Positions 12,665-22,278 of a stretch of DNA of 64,000 nt are shown here, one piece after another. The stretch's first letter is position 1; each line of letters begins with the position of its first letter. The notes under the pieces are model-generated. The model was not told the DNA's origin and did no database searches. It saw only the letters and a list, made by a program, of their open reading frames with translations. The position numbers and the translations under genes are program-made. The stretch is from Sabethes cyaneus. Lineage: Eukaryota; Arthropoda; Insecta; Diptera; Culicidae. The stretch is taken from NCBI RefSeq assembly GCF_943734655.1, contig NC_071355.1, positions 96,665,449-96,729,448 of the forward strand, in the 5' to 3' direction.

Positions 12665-12799
12665 ATTTTACTAGAATTCTGGAATTTTCTCGCCAAATTA
12701 GGAATCATTTTTTTTTTCTCCCCCTTTTTGATAATTTATTTTTTTTTTTCTCTCTGCCAATCATTTTTTGTTGTTGTATCTAAATTAAAGTTGAATTAA

Positions 12800-14233
12800 A
12801 TGACCGATCGAATAATTTCATTACGAAATCGGGAAATTATTGCTTCAGGTTCTTCGCCAGGGAGAGTTAATGAATCTATTTTGTCGTCGACTTTAATTGC
12901 CGAAAATTTAAGCAATAGCGACGAAGAGAACCCAAGCGTAAGGAATAATTTACAGGGTGTAAGAAAGCGATTCGTTGAGATCAGTAAAGAATTTGAAGAT
13001 TCTTTGCTAAGTTTAGGAAATAATAATAAGGCAGAGGGAGAATTAAGACAGAGGTTTGTAGAGATTAGCAAAGAATTTGAAGATTCTTTGCTCGATTTGA
13101 AATTAGACGACGATAAAGCGGAAACCATGGCTTTTCCTTTAGCTTTAGCTCACCAGCTTATCCCTGATTATTCAGGACAAGAGGAGGAACTTGAGGGATT
13201 TATCGGACAAGTAGATTATTTTGCGACTCTTATTCCAGAGGGCGAGTCACAATCCCCGCTCATTACAATTGTAATGGGAAAATTAAAAAGCAATGCAGCG
13301 AGAAAAGCCAATCTTATAAAGTCTGAAAATTGGGACGGTATAAAAGAGAATCTGAGAAAAATTTTTGGCGTCTCGGTGAAAATGGATGACGTGATAGCCA
13401 GAGTAGATAATCTGGAACAGGAAGAGGGGGAATCTTTTTCAGCCTTCGCCAATAGGGCGAAGCAACTTAAAATTCAAACAGAACTTTTTGACCCTCCAAA
13501 TGAAATTCGAGAATCAATAACTGCCAGGAATTTGAAATGGCACTTTATTAGCGGATTGCGAAGTTCCCAATTAAAAGAAATGGCAAAGTCAAAAAAACAG
13601 CTAGACTTAGAAGAACTTATTGAGTTTCTAGAGTCGGAGCAACATTGGTGCGAACAAATAGAGGCTTTGGACTCAAAGATAATAGGGAAACGATTAGTGG
13701 AAGGCCGTATGACAGCTACAGAGGCATTCCCAGGCATTTCTCGTCGACAACCATTTTTCTCCAGAAGGGAGGGTAATAACATTGCGCATGGTAACATGTA
13801 TCAGATGAATGATATGAATCGTGCGTTGAATGATATACCCTGGAGAACGCAAAGCGGGCGCAACCGTAACGCTGAGAACGGTTTCCCGCGTGGTCAAAAC
13901 GGATCTAGAAATGATGGTCCTAAATTTTATAACAATTATAATAACAACAATAATAATAATCGAGCCTTTAATAATGGAAATTTTAATAATGTGGCATATC
14001 AAAATGTCAATTCTAGATATGCCCCTCAATTTGGCAATAATTTCAGGAATAATAATCGGAATATGCCAAATTTTGGAAATGGGAATAGGAATAATCACGA
14101 TCAGCAACGGCCACTGCAGAGAGGTGGTGGTGGTTCGAATAACTGGCGTGATCGCCCAGAGCAATATAATCAAAATAATAGGCCACGACCTGAACAAGGT
14201 GCAGGTTACATGCGTAACCAGCCAAAAAACTAA
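12800..14233 (+). CDS. gag: Gag polyprotein
   Basis: 477 codons from the ATG at 12800, directly after an in-frame TAA. This is the structural protein expected to form virus-like particles and bind RNA. The N-terminus (about residues 1-110) is acidic and holds a tandem 28-residue duplication around RFVEISKEFEDSLL (nucleotides about 12962-13039 and 13046-13122, 84 bp apart). The middle (about 115-300) resembles a gypsy-type capsid region, with LIPDYSG followed by helices and EEGESFSAFANRAK. The C-terminal third is Asn/Arg/Gly-rich with no CCHC zinc knuckle, as in errantivirus-type Gags that use a basic tail. The final codons AAA AAC sit on a slippery heptamer directly before the TAA. Confidence 0.93.
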   Translation: MTDRIISLRNREIIASGSSPGRVNESILSSTLIAENLSNSDEENPSVRNNLQGVRKRFVEISKEFEDSLLSLGNNNKAEGELRQRFVEISKEFEDSLLDLKLDDDKAETMAFPLALAHQLIPDYSGQEEELEGFIGQVDYFATLIPEGESQSPLITIVMGKLKSNAARKANLIKSENWDGIKENLRKIFGVSVKMDDVIARVDNLEQEEGESFSAFANRAKQLKIQTELFDPPNEIRESITARNLKWHFISGLRSSQLKEMAKSKKQLDLEELIEFLESEQHWCEQIEALDSKIIGKRLVEGRMTATEAFPGISRRQPFFSRREGNNIAHGNMYQMNDMNRALNDIPWRTQSGRNRNAENGFPRGQNGSRNDGPKFYNNYNNNNNNNRAFNNGNFNNVAYQNVNSRYAPQFGNNFRNNNRNMPNFGNGNRNNHDQQRPLQRGGGGSNNWRDRPEQYNQNNRPRPEQGAGYMRNQPKN

Positions 14234-14270
14234 ATAATAAGGTGTTCGAGATTAGTAGCTCACGGACACC
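14224..14270 (+). promoter_or_regulatory. -1 ribosomal frameshift signal (gag-pol)
   Basis: The heptamer A AAA AAC (14224-14230) is in the correct 0-frame phase. Its last codon is the last sense codon of gag, and the stop TAA is at 14231-14233. Slipping back one base enters the open pol frame at 14230. Ten nucleotides downstream, GGTGTTCG (14241-14248) can pair with CGGACACC (14263-14270) to form an 8-bp stem (one G-U) closing a 14-nt loop. Heptamer, spacer and stem are the standard parts of retroviral -1 frameshift sites. The spacer is slightly longer than the usual 5-9 nt. Confidence 0.85.
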
Positions 14271-17200
14271 TCAAATTAATAAATTTATAATTAATAATAA
14301 TATATGCGTAGCTAAGCGTATTTTTTATAATACTAATAATCAATTAATGATATCCTTAAAAGCTAAGGAAAATGCAAATATTAATTTAAATTTTATATTG
14401 GATACGGGCGCATGTGACAATATTTTAAGTGTTCACATGTTAAAGAAATTAAATGTAAGGGCGAATACTCGTGAAATAACCGATTTCCGAGGAATTGGAA
14501 ATGGTTGGGCAAGAACAGAAGGTTCGGTAATTTTAGAACTTATGGTAGGAGACCTGATTATTTCCACCAAATTCCATGTATTAAGAGATTTGGCGGCTGA
14601 TGGAATAATCGGCGCAGAATTTTTAAGGAAGAATACCTTATATGTAGGACGCAATTTCGACTATATTGTGTTTAAAAAGATTTTTAAGGAAGACGCAAGG
14701 CATGATTTAACGAATAAATTGTTGAAACAAGGTTTTCAGGAGAATTGTTTCAATACATTTAATGAATGCTTGTCGTTACAAAAACAAGAAGAGGGTAGTT
14801 TAATCATGAATCAAAAAGAAAATTTAACAAGGGAAATAGTGGCAGCTTTGCCTAAACTAGATTTTGATCCTAGACTTGATTGCGATTTACTAGAACATAA
14901 ATTATTCCCAGAGGCAAAAGGGCGAGAGCGTATCAATCAGTTACGTCAAGTAATAAATTTAAATCACTTACTTGATAAAGAATTTTTTCAAGTTAAGCAA
15001 ATTTTAGAAAAATTTAATGATGTCTTCTTTTTGGATGGCGACAAATTAACTACTACTGATGCCGCGGTACATAGTATAGAGACCACGTCAAACATTCCCA
15101 TCAATAAACGGCAGTATAGATTTCCAGAATCTACAAAAAAACACATTAATAAGGAAATTGATGAAATGTGGAAGCAAGGTATTATTAAGCCAAGCACCAG
15201 TCCGTGGAATGCACCGGTATTATGTATACCGAAAAAGTTAGATGCGGACGGTAATAAGAAATACCGCATAGTGGTTGATTTTCGGTCGTTAAATGAAATT
15301 ACAAAACCTTTTGTATATCCAATTCCTTTAATTAACGAAATTTTGGATAATGTAGGAGACGCGAAATATTTCTCCTCGATTGATTTAAAATCAGGTTTTT
15401 ATCAGGTGCCAATAGATCCTAGAGATGCCGCAAAAACAGCATTCTCCACGCCTAAAGGACATTTTGAATTTACTCGTATGCCAATGGGGCTCAAAAATAG
15501 TCCATCAACTTTTCAGCGTTTGATGAACACAGTTTTATTCGGCATAGGGGAAGTTAAAGCATTTGTTTACCTTGATGACATTATTATATTTGGTAATACA
15601 ATTGAGGACCACAATTTGAACTTAAGTAAAGTCTTGGAAGCTTTACGAAGACATAATTTAAAAATAGAGCCGACAAAATGTCATATTCAGAAGACTGAGC
15701 TGGAGTATCTAGGTCATGTAGTCACTAAAGATGGCATAAAGCCGACTAATGCTAACATAATAGCAATTCAGAAGCTTAAGCCTCCCACTTCAATTAAAGG
15801 TGTAAGATCCTTTTTAGGTACCGTGAATTTTTATGGTAAATTTATTCCGCATATTGCAAATAAACGTAAACCTCTAAACGATTTACTCCGTAAAGACTCA
15901 AAATTTATTTGGAGTACAGAATGCCAAAAAGCATTTGAAGATTTAAGAAGTGCTTTAGTATCAGAGCCACTACTAGTCCGGCCTAATTATAAAGATACAT
16001 TTGTGCTTACAACAGATGCTAGCAACTATGCTATTGGAGCTGTTCTATCGAACGAGAAATCAACAGATAGGCCTATCGCTTATGCAAGTCGCGCATTAAT
16101 AGGGGCTGAAGTGCGATATCACGCAATAGAAAAAGAATTACTTGCCATTGTATGGGCAACAGAATATTTTAGGCATTACATTTTCGGGCAACGTTTCATA
16201 ATATATACTGATCATCGCCCACTAATATCAATTTGGAGATTGAAGGAAACTTCGCCAACATTAACTCGCTTAAGACTTAAATTACAAGGATTAGAATGCG
16301 ATATACGTTATAAGCAAGGTCGGGAAAATGTAGTAGCGGACTTTCTTTCAAGAATACCGACAGAAGAAATAGCTACAGAGTCTGACGACTCATTGAAACC
16401 AATTGGGGTAATGACTAGGTGGCAACTTAAACAACAACAAGCTCAACATATACCTTCAGCTTCGGTTAATAATACTACAATACAACAATTGGCAAATATG
16501 GATATATCAGATAATGGAGACACAGAATCTGGTGAAACAGATTCCCATGAAGCTCTTTATGAAGAATATAAAGATACACTACACCAATTAGTAATTCCCG
16601 ACGGAGGTATTAAAATAACCAACGTGATGCTCGAACACAATGAAAGTAAGCCTCACTTTGTAATATTAAACAGTCGAACATCTTACATGGAGATGTCGCA
16701 AATATGTGAATTGTCACATGGTTTGAAAGATTATCTGGAAAACGAAACATTATTAATTTCGGAAAAGAATATTTGGGGCATGATATTAAATGGTAAACAT
16801 AATTCAATGATAGATTGCAAAAAATTTTTTGAGAAATTTTATACAAGCTTCGTGATAGGTAAGGATTTGTATAGGAACGTGGAAACTTTAAATATTACTT
16901 CCTTTAGAAAAATTAAACAGCAAGAAGTGTTCGATATAGTTAACTTCTTTGCGTGGAAATTTAATAAAAAATTTATACTCTTCAATGCTAATTCAGAGCG
17001 GATGAGTTTAAACGCCGAGGAGGTGGAAACTGTTTTGCGAGAATTCCACGATGCTCCACTTGGAGGGCATGTAGGAGCAAAACGTATGCACAAGAAATTG
17101 AAGTGCCTTTATTCCTGGCCGAATATGAGACGGGACATAGATAATTATGTTCGACAGTGTGATTCCTGTCAGAAAAACAAAATATGTAAAATGAACAAGA

Positions 17201-18054
17201 TTCCGATGCGAATTACTACTACAGCTTCAGAACCCTTTGATAAATTGTATATGGATATTGTAGTGTTACCAGAGTCAGATCAGGGCAATAAATATGGCCT
17301 TGTTATGCAAGACGATCTCACTAGATATCTTATAATAGCACCGATGCCTAATCAAGAGAGTTATACCGTCGCGGAATCTTTTGTAGAAAATTATATATGC
17401 AAATATGGAACTCCGCTGGAACTCGTAACAGATAACGGGGCAAATTTTGTAAGTAATTTAATGAAAAATGTTTGTAAAATTTTAAAAATCAAAAAAATTA
17501 CTACCAGTGCTTATCACCCTCAAGCAAACTTAGTGGAGAGATCGAATAGGGAACTTAAAACGTACCTCAGACAGTTTGTTTGTGGCAAGTCGCAGACTTG
17601 GGATAAATTTTTACCTTTTTTCTCATTTGAGTATAATACCACGATTAATTCATCCACGGGTTATACTCCCTTCCATTTATTATATGGTCGTAATGCACGA
17701 ATACCTACATCGGTATATAAAAGTAGTTCCGCAAACGATTGGGATTATGATAACTATGTACAGGAGATGAAAAATAATTTCAGTGACATCCATAACATAG
17801 CGAAGAAAAATTTAATATCTTCTAAAGAGAAACGTAAGGAGTATTATGACAAAACTTCTAATGAATGGCAGCCTATGTGGGGAGATTTGGTTCTAGTTAA
17901 AGCTGTAACAACTGGAGTGGGTCAGAAATTGCAATCTACATGGCGTGGTCCATATGAAGTAGTTGATCTTCCGAGCGAACAAACAACTATAGTAAAGAAT
18001 GGAAACAAATTAGAGAAGGTCCATAATAACCGATTAAAACGGTATTATGATTGA
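14230..18054 (+). CDS. pol: Pol polyprotein: protease, RT, RNase H, integrase
   Basis: An open frame of about 1,275 codons with no ATG of its own near the start (the first possible near-cognate is GTG at 14242), so it should be made as Gag-Pol by frameshifting. Residues counted from 14242: aspartic protease active site LDTGACDN (DTG about 54-56); RT palm with KYRIVVDFRSLN, FSTPKGHFEF and catalytic YLDD at 443-446; RNase H beginning TTDAS near 590; integrase zinc finger H936...C973-x2-C976; and integrase catalytic acids D1005, D1064 and E1099, with 34 residues between the last two. A GPY-like C-terminal module (WRGPYEVV) ends the protein. All catalytic residues I checked are present, so the protein looks functional. 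Confidence 0.96.
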   Translation, partial: LNNKVFEISSSRTPQINKFIINNNICVAKRIFYNTNNQLMISLKAKENANINLNFILDTGACDNILSVHMLKKLNVRANTREITDFRGIGNGWARTEGSVILELMVGDLIISTKFHVLRDLAADGIIGAEFLRKNTLYVGRNFDYIVFKKIFKEDARHDLTNKLLKQGFQENCFNTFNECLSLQKQEEGSLIMNQKENLTREIVAALPKLDFDPRLDCDLLEHKLFPEAKGRERINQLRQVINLNHLLDKEFFQVKQILEKFNDVFFLDGDKLTTTDAAVHSIETTSNIPINKRQYRFPESTKKHINKEIDEMWKQGIIKPSTSPWNAPVLCIPKKLDADGNKKYRIVVDFRSLNEITKPFVYPIPLINEILDNVGDAKYFSSIDLKSGFYQVPIDPRDAAKTAFSTPKGHFEFTRMPMGLKNSPSTFQRLMNTVLFGIGEVKAFVYLDDIIIFGNTIEDHNLNLSKVLEALRRHNLKIEPTKCHIQKTELEYLGHVVTKDGIKPTNANIIAIQKLKPPTSIKGVRSFLGTVNFYGKFIPHIANKRKPLNDLLRKDSKFIWSTECQKAFEDLRSALVSEPLLVRPNYKDTFVLTTDASNYAIGAVLSNEKSTDRPIAYASRALIGAEVRYHAIEKELLAIVWATEYFRHYIFGQRFIIYTDHRPLISIWRLKETSPTLTRLRLKLQGLECDIRYKQGRENVVADFLSRIPTEEIATESDDSLKPIGVMTRWQLKQQQAQHIPSASVNNTTIQQLANMDISDNGDTESGETDSHEALYEEYKDTLHQLVIPDGGIKITNVMLEHNESKPHFVILNSRTSYMEMSQICELSHGLKDYLENETLLISEKNIWGMILNGKHNSMIDCKKFFEKFYTSFVIGKDLYRNVETLNITSFRKIKQQEVFDIVNFFAWKFNKKFILFNANSERMSLNAEEVETVLREFHDAPLGGHVGAKRMHKKLKCLYSWPNMRRDIDNYVRQCDSCQKNKICKMNKIPMRITTTASEPFDKLYMDIVVLPESDQGNKYGLVMQDDLTRYLIIAPMPNQESYTVAESFVENYICKYGTPLELVTDNGANFVSNLMKNVCKILKIKKITTSAYHPQANLVERSNRELKTYLRQFVCGKSQTWDKFLPFFSFEYNTTINSSTGYTPFHLLYGRNARIPTSVYKSSSANDWDYDNYVQEMKNNFSDIHNIAKKNLISSKEKRKEYYDKTSNEWQPMWGDLVLVKAVTTGVGQKLQSTWRGPYEVVDLPSEQTTIVKNGNKLEKVHNNRLKRYYD

Positions 18055-18152
18055 TGGATATCAAAAAAAAATTTTTTTTTTTTTAATTGATTATTATTAA
18101 TAAATGAAATTGGTGTGAAGTAGAATACCTATTATTAACTGGGAAATATATT

Positions 18153-18167
18153 TACCAATGTTCTAGG
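18153..18167 (+). promoter_or_regulatory. Splice acceptor for subgenomic env mRNA
   Basis: The sequence CCAATGTTCTAG|G places a 3' splice site after 18166. One base remains before the env-frame codon at 18168. The env frame is open from 18108, and the codons between the acceptor and the env ATG at 18189 encode a hydrophobic run followed by a small-residue AxA-type site. Combined with the phase-2 donor at 11580/11581 this defines an intron of about 6.6 kb that removes gag and pol. Spliced env mRNA is established for gypsy; its use here is inferred from the matching phases. Confidence 0.75.
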
Positions 18168-20138
18168 TTACTGATTATATACATCGCTATGGCAGGCGCA
18201 GAGGACATAGGAGCCTCCGTGAAGCCGTTGCCGGATACCCTTATCGAACGAGGGATTTTTAAATTAAAAACGAAACTGGCATTGGAAACTATTCAGATGG
18301 AAGATGAATTTCTGAAAGACGCCGAGGGACGTTTCAGGAAAGTGTGTAAGGATCTCGAAGCGATGATCGATTCAGTGCAATGCACACGGATAAATCTTCA
18401 CATAAGTTCTCGCGTGGCGGAAATTGGAAGTAAGAATCGATTTATTAAGAAATTTATAATATCCAGGCCAAGACGGGGGATATGGTCTGCATTGGGTGCT
18501 ATGGACTCAAATGATAGGGAACGTATAGATGTTGATTTAGACAAGTTGCGAGAGAATGAAGATCATTTGCAACATAGTCTGCAACATCAGACTGATGTTG
18601 TGGATGCAACTTATAGTTTCGTGAATCATTCTGTTTTAGATATTGACGCGAACTTAGTAATTGTGCATGAAGAGTTTGCTAAGCTAGGAAAGGAAATGGC
18701 CAAAAACAGGAATTTAACATTTCAAGTTAGACAAATTGTAAAACTAGAGACTAAATTAATGGAATTGAGCCTCTGGTTGGAAAACTTATGTTACAACCTA
18801 GAAAAAAAATTGGATGCTGTAATAACAATAATATTGCATAGGAAGACAAACGGTAATCTTTTGAAAAATATCTTACAACCCGAAGTACTGCATGAAATGT
18901 TGAAAAATGTCGAAAATTCGTTGGAGTATGGTGTGATGCTCCCAAAAGATGATAATGGGCAGCTGGCACCTGAAATATGGGATGGAATGGAGTTTTCATA
19001 CTATTTTGAAGAAGGAAAAAGTTTATTTCTTGAATTTGATCTGCCTATTGTAAGCGTGGATCGTTTTAAATCTTTTGAAATTAATATCTTGCCGCGTCTG
19101 TTGAATAAAACGGTTCTCCTAACACACATTGAAAATGATGTAATTATGTTTAAGGAACAGGACATCTGGGGATATATCATGTCAAAAGCAGTTTATTCCC
19201 AATGTACTAAATTGAGGAATGTGGCAATGTGTGCTACAAGGAAAGTGTTGCAAAATTTACGCCGTTCAAAAGAGTGTGCAGCGTCGGTTGTTTTTGAAAA
19301 ATCAGCTGATTTTTGTCACACAAAAGCTATATTACCAAATCATACACTATGGTTCGCAACAGACACAGCTAACGTATGGAAGTATCTTGCACCTACAGAG
19401 GTTAATTTAACAGTTATACATAATCGTAATATAACGTACAAGAGAATTTCAGGTTCGGGATTATTAACGATATTACCGAATATGACTATTTTTAGCGAAT
19501 TCATTAAATTTGTATACTTTAGTGAAAAAGGGGAAATTTTGTCTAAATTTACGCTATTATCAGGAGAGAATCAAGATTTATGGAATCTTAATTCGGAAAA
19601 GGTTCCAGTATGGAATGATGTTGAGAAAATTTACACATTTATTGACAAAAAAAGATTGTTCGATATTGGAGTTAACGTCAATGACCTTAAGCATGATGCA
19701 CCACTTCTAACAAATTTAATTTACGCACCGCTAGAAAATCCATGGACGAGCTTCTCGGTATTGGTGGGAGTTGCGGCTGCAATTTTATTAGGTCTCCTCG
19801 TTTGTAAAGGAAGATTGACCTGTTGTACTAGAAAAACAATTATAGACCCCTTTGCAAATTTGAAAGCATTAGAAGGGATAACTGAACGACAGAAAATATT
19901 GGAGGAAATATCAGAACCACGGAAAATGTTGGAAAATAGAAAGGAACATCGATTTCATAAAGCAGAGGAAAAAGAGGATATAGAGGCAATAGTGCAAACA
20001 AAATTAATGGAAAAACAGAATACTGAAAACCAGAAAACGAAGAAACTGGACATAGAAACTAGGGTTGTTTCAGAAAATAAAAAAACAGAAGTGAACGCAG
20101 TATGGAATAAAACACATGGAGTGACAGTTTCGTGGTAA
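18167..20138 (+). CDS. env: Env glycoprotein (baculovirus F / insect errantivirus Env family), spliced 3' exon
   Basis: The ORF from the ATG at 18189 has 649 codons, but that ATG lies inside what looks like a signal-peptide core, so the real start is probably in the leader exon at 11567. A dibasic furin-like site RPRR (residues 93-96 from the 18189 ATG) precedes GIWSALG, a fusion-peptide-like start. Then come a D-S-N-D stretch and a Leu/Gln heptad-like coil, the order seen in baculovirus F-like insect Env proteins. Several N-x-S/T sites lie in the ectodomain. A hydrophobic membrane anchor lies at about 522-540, followed by a long (about 105-residue) charged cytoplasmic tail. The protein would act at the cell surface in membrane fusion. 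No internal stop is present. Confidence 0.88.
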
Positions 20139-22267
20139 TCGACTTAATTATGATAGAAGACATCAGGAAGGAAAATATAAAAGATATAAGGTACGCGTAA
20201 AAAAAAAAGAGAAAGAATTGATGAAAATAGATGTTATACGGGAAAAATTGACATATTGACAACAAAAAGGGGGAAACAAAAAGAATGGTTCATAATAACC
20301 AAAACTAAGTATTTAAAAGACGACTGAATAACAAAAAAGACATATAAAAAAAAAAGTATTATGAGGGATATTAAAAGACAAAGATGAAAAATGAAAATGA
20401 TTATGGTAATGACGAAAATGATGATGATAATGACGAAAATAATAACGGAAATAATGAAAATGGTATATGCTGATAATAATGACGATGATAATGATAATGA
20501 AAAAAAAAGGAAAAAGGTATAAGAGACAAATAAAAGACTACAAGAAAATTAAAATGAAAAATTAGTACAAACTGACATAAGAAGGGAAGTTAGCATTGAA
20601 CGAAGATATAATCAACAAAGTAATTAGAAAGGATAAAAAGCGCGACATATAAAGTTAAAAAAAAAAAGACGGGGAAAAAGTCGAATTGACAATACAAGGA
20701 AGGATGAAACGAAGTATAGAGACAATGTCTCAGACGATTATACAAAGTTATTAAAAAGCATGGACATACTCGACATAGGGACTCGAATGGTAGCATTCTT
20801 ATAGATAGTGATCTAGATAGATTGTGGGAAAATGATGATCATTTACAAAACAATCTACACTATCAGACCGACAAAAACTTTAAAATCAACATGAAAAAAA
20901 AATATTGGGAGTTTAAAAAAAAAAAAGAGGATCTTTTAGTACGGGTGAATTAGGGAATACCAAAAGGCAAAGACCTGAGAATCGAATAAAAGTTATATAA
21001 ATGACAAGGCGTTGAAAGTAGAAGATAAAATGACAAGAAGAAAATTAGAAAACGAGAAATGGTAATGAAGGGGTACATACATCTCAAATAAATGAGATTT
21101 CCTAAAGACAATGACAAATAGACTTTTATATTGCCAGCTGGATCATCGAAAGAATAATTGTTAGGTAGTAGAACCTTCGAGAGGAAAAGCATTTGTTTTT
21201 TTTTCGGAAAATTGAGAAAATATGTAGTAAACTATGGTTGAAGGGAATGGCCATCCCACCTGTATGAATGGATGAATGAATGGAGGAGCGACAATTTTCT
21301 CTTTTATTTTTTTCAGAAAACCTGCGATGGTAGACGTACCATTTTTCAATCGAAGGGGGGAGAGGAATATGCAGTTACCTGCATATCTGGTTCACGTGAA
21401 GGTAGCGTTTCAAGCGGCAATTGACAAAAGAAGACTAATAGAGGAACTATAAGAGGATTCCAAATGGATTGGAGAAGCTAGAGCAAAAAACTGCCAAGCA
21501 ATAAGTATACAGACTGAGTATCACTGTATTGTTTTTTGTGTGTTCTTTTTTAGAAATATTTGGTAGTTAACTGATTTAATTTTTTTTTTTTCTTTTTTCC
21601 TATTTTCTTTGATTACTCAGAAAATTCGAGAGGGAGAATCACCACCTGGATCTCTAAAGTACCTTTAAAGACCACCCAATTTTAATTTTTTTTTTGTCTC
21701 TCTTTCTTACCAATGTATTTTACTTTAATTCCCTATTGGGTCATTATCAGAAAAAAAAGAGAGGACATTGATTTTAATTACATTTAGATTTTCTTTTGCT
21801 AGACTTAGTAGATACAAAAAAAAAAAAAGAAGAAAATTAGTTAGATGAGTTCATTGGGTGTAACTGGTCTTTAAAGGGTTAAACTTATTATATAATTTAC
21901 CATTTAGAAAAATTTGAAAAACTGTGACAACAGCAGTAGGGTTATCAGTTTAGATTCTTTTCTTGCATTTGAAAAAAAAATAATCAGACCTATTAGCGTC
22001 GGTAGGATGGAGGATGTACCGTTACCAGGTACCAACGAGCTCGAAGTTAGATGAGCTGGAATTAATGTGGGAGCATAGTCGATAGCAGAATGGGGCAAAT
22101 AGAGGCCGCATTGGCATAAAACGCTGTATTCAGCATTAGTCTTTCGGAAATTTTCACCGAACAATGGGCGATAGAAATCAAGAACCAAGAAATTCGGAAG
22201 GCAATCCAGTCACGGATTTTCCACCAGCAGTCTTACCAACGCAAGACAAGTGCGTTGAAGCTCAGTA
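20139..22267 (+). other. Long purine-rich untranslated region between env and 3' LTR
   Basis: About 2.1 kb, strongly A/G-rich on the plus strand, with many A tracts and a degenerate AATGAYGATAATGA-type repeat around 20395-20515. No long ORF is present. It is unusually long for this position, where most errantiviruses have a few hundred bases or less. A decayed env-derived segment lies inside it (see 20801-20872). The last 250 bp (about 22010-22267) are less biased and unassigned. Confidence 0.7.
20801..20872 (+). pseudogene. Decayed duplicate of an env segment
   Basis: Twenty-four codons starting at 20801 match the post-cleavage coil of the intact Env of this element. The patch IDSDLDRLWENDDHLQ corresponds to IDVDLDKLRENEDHLQ, and the match runs on to a shared QTD. 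Stops occur outside this patch. Weaker similarity may continue to about 21000 (ELGNTKRQRPEN against KLGKEMAKNRN). This indicates an ancient tandem or second env that has decayed or diverged inside the element. Confidence 0.75.
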
Positions 22268-22278
22268 GTGGGGGCGAA
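22268..22278 (+). promoter_or_regulatory. Polypurine tract
   Basis: The bases immediately before the 3' LTR read GTGGGGGCGAA, a G-rich, almost all-purine run at the position where plus-strand DNA synthesis is primed. It is short and imperfect for a polypurine tract, but its location is exact. Confidence 0.65.

Noticed and set aside
13694..14197. A 167-codon minus-strand ORF rich in Ile opposite gag
   Set aside because: It is the antisense shadow of the Asn-rich (AAT) Gag C-terminus.
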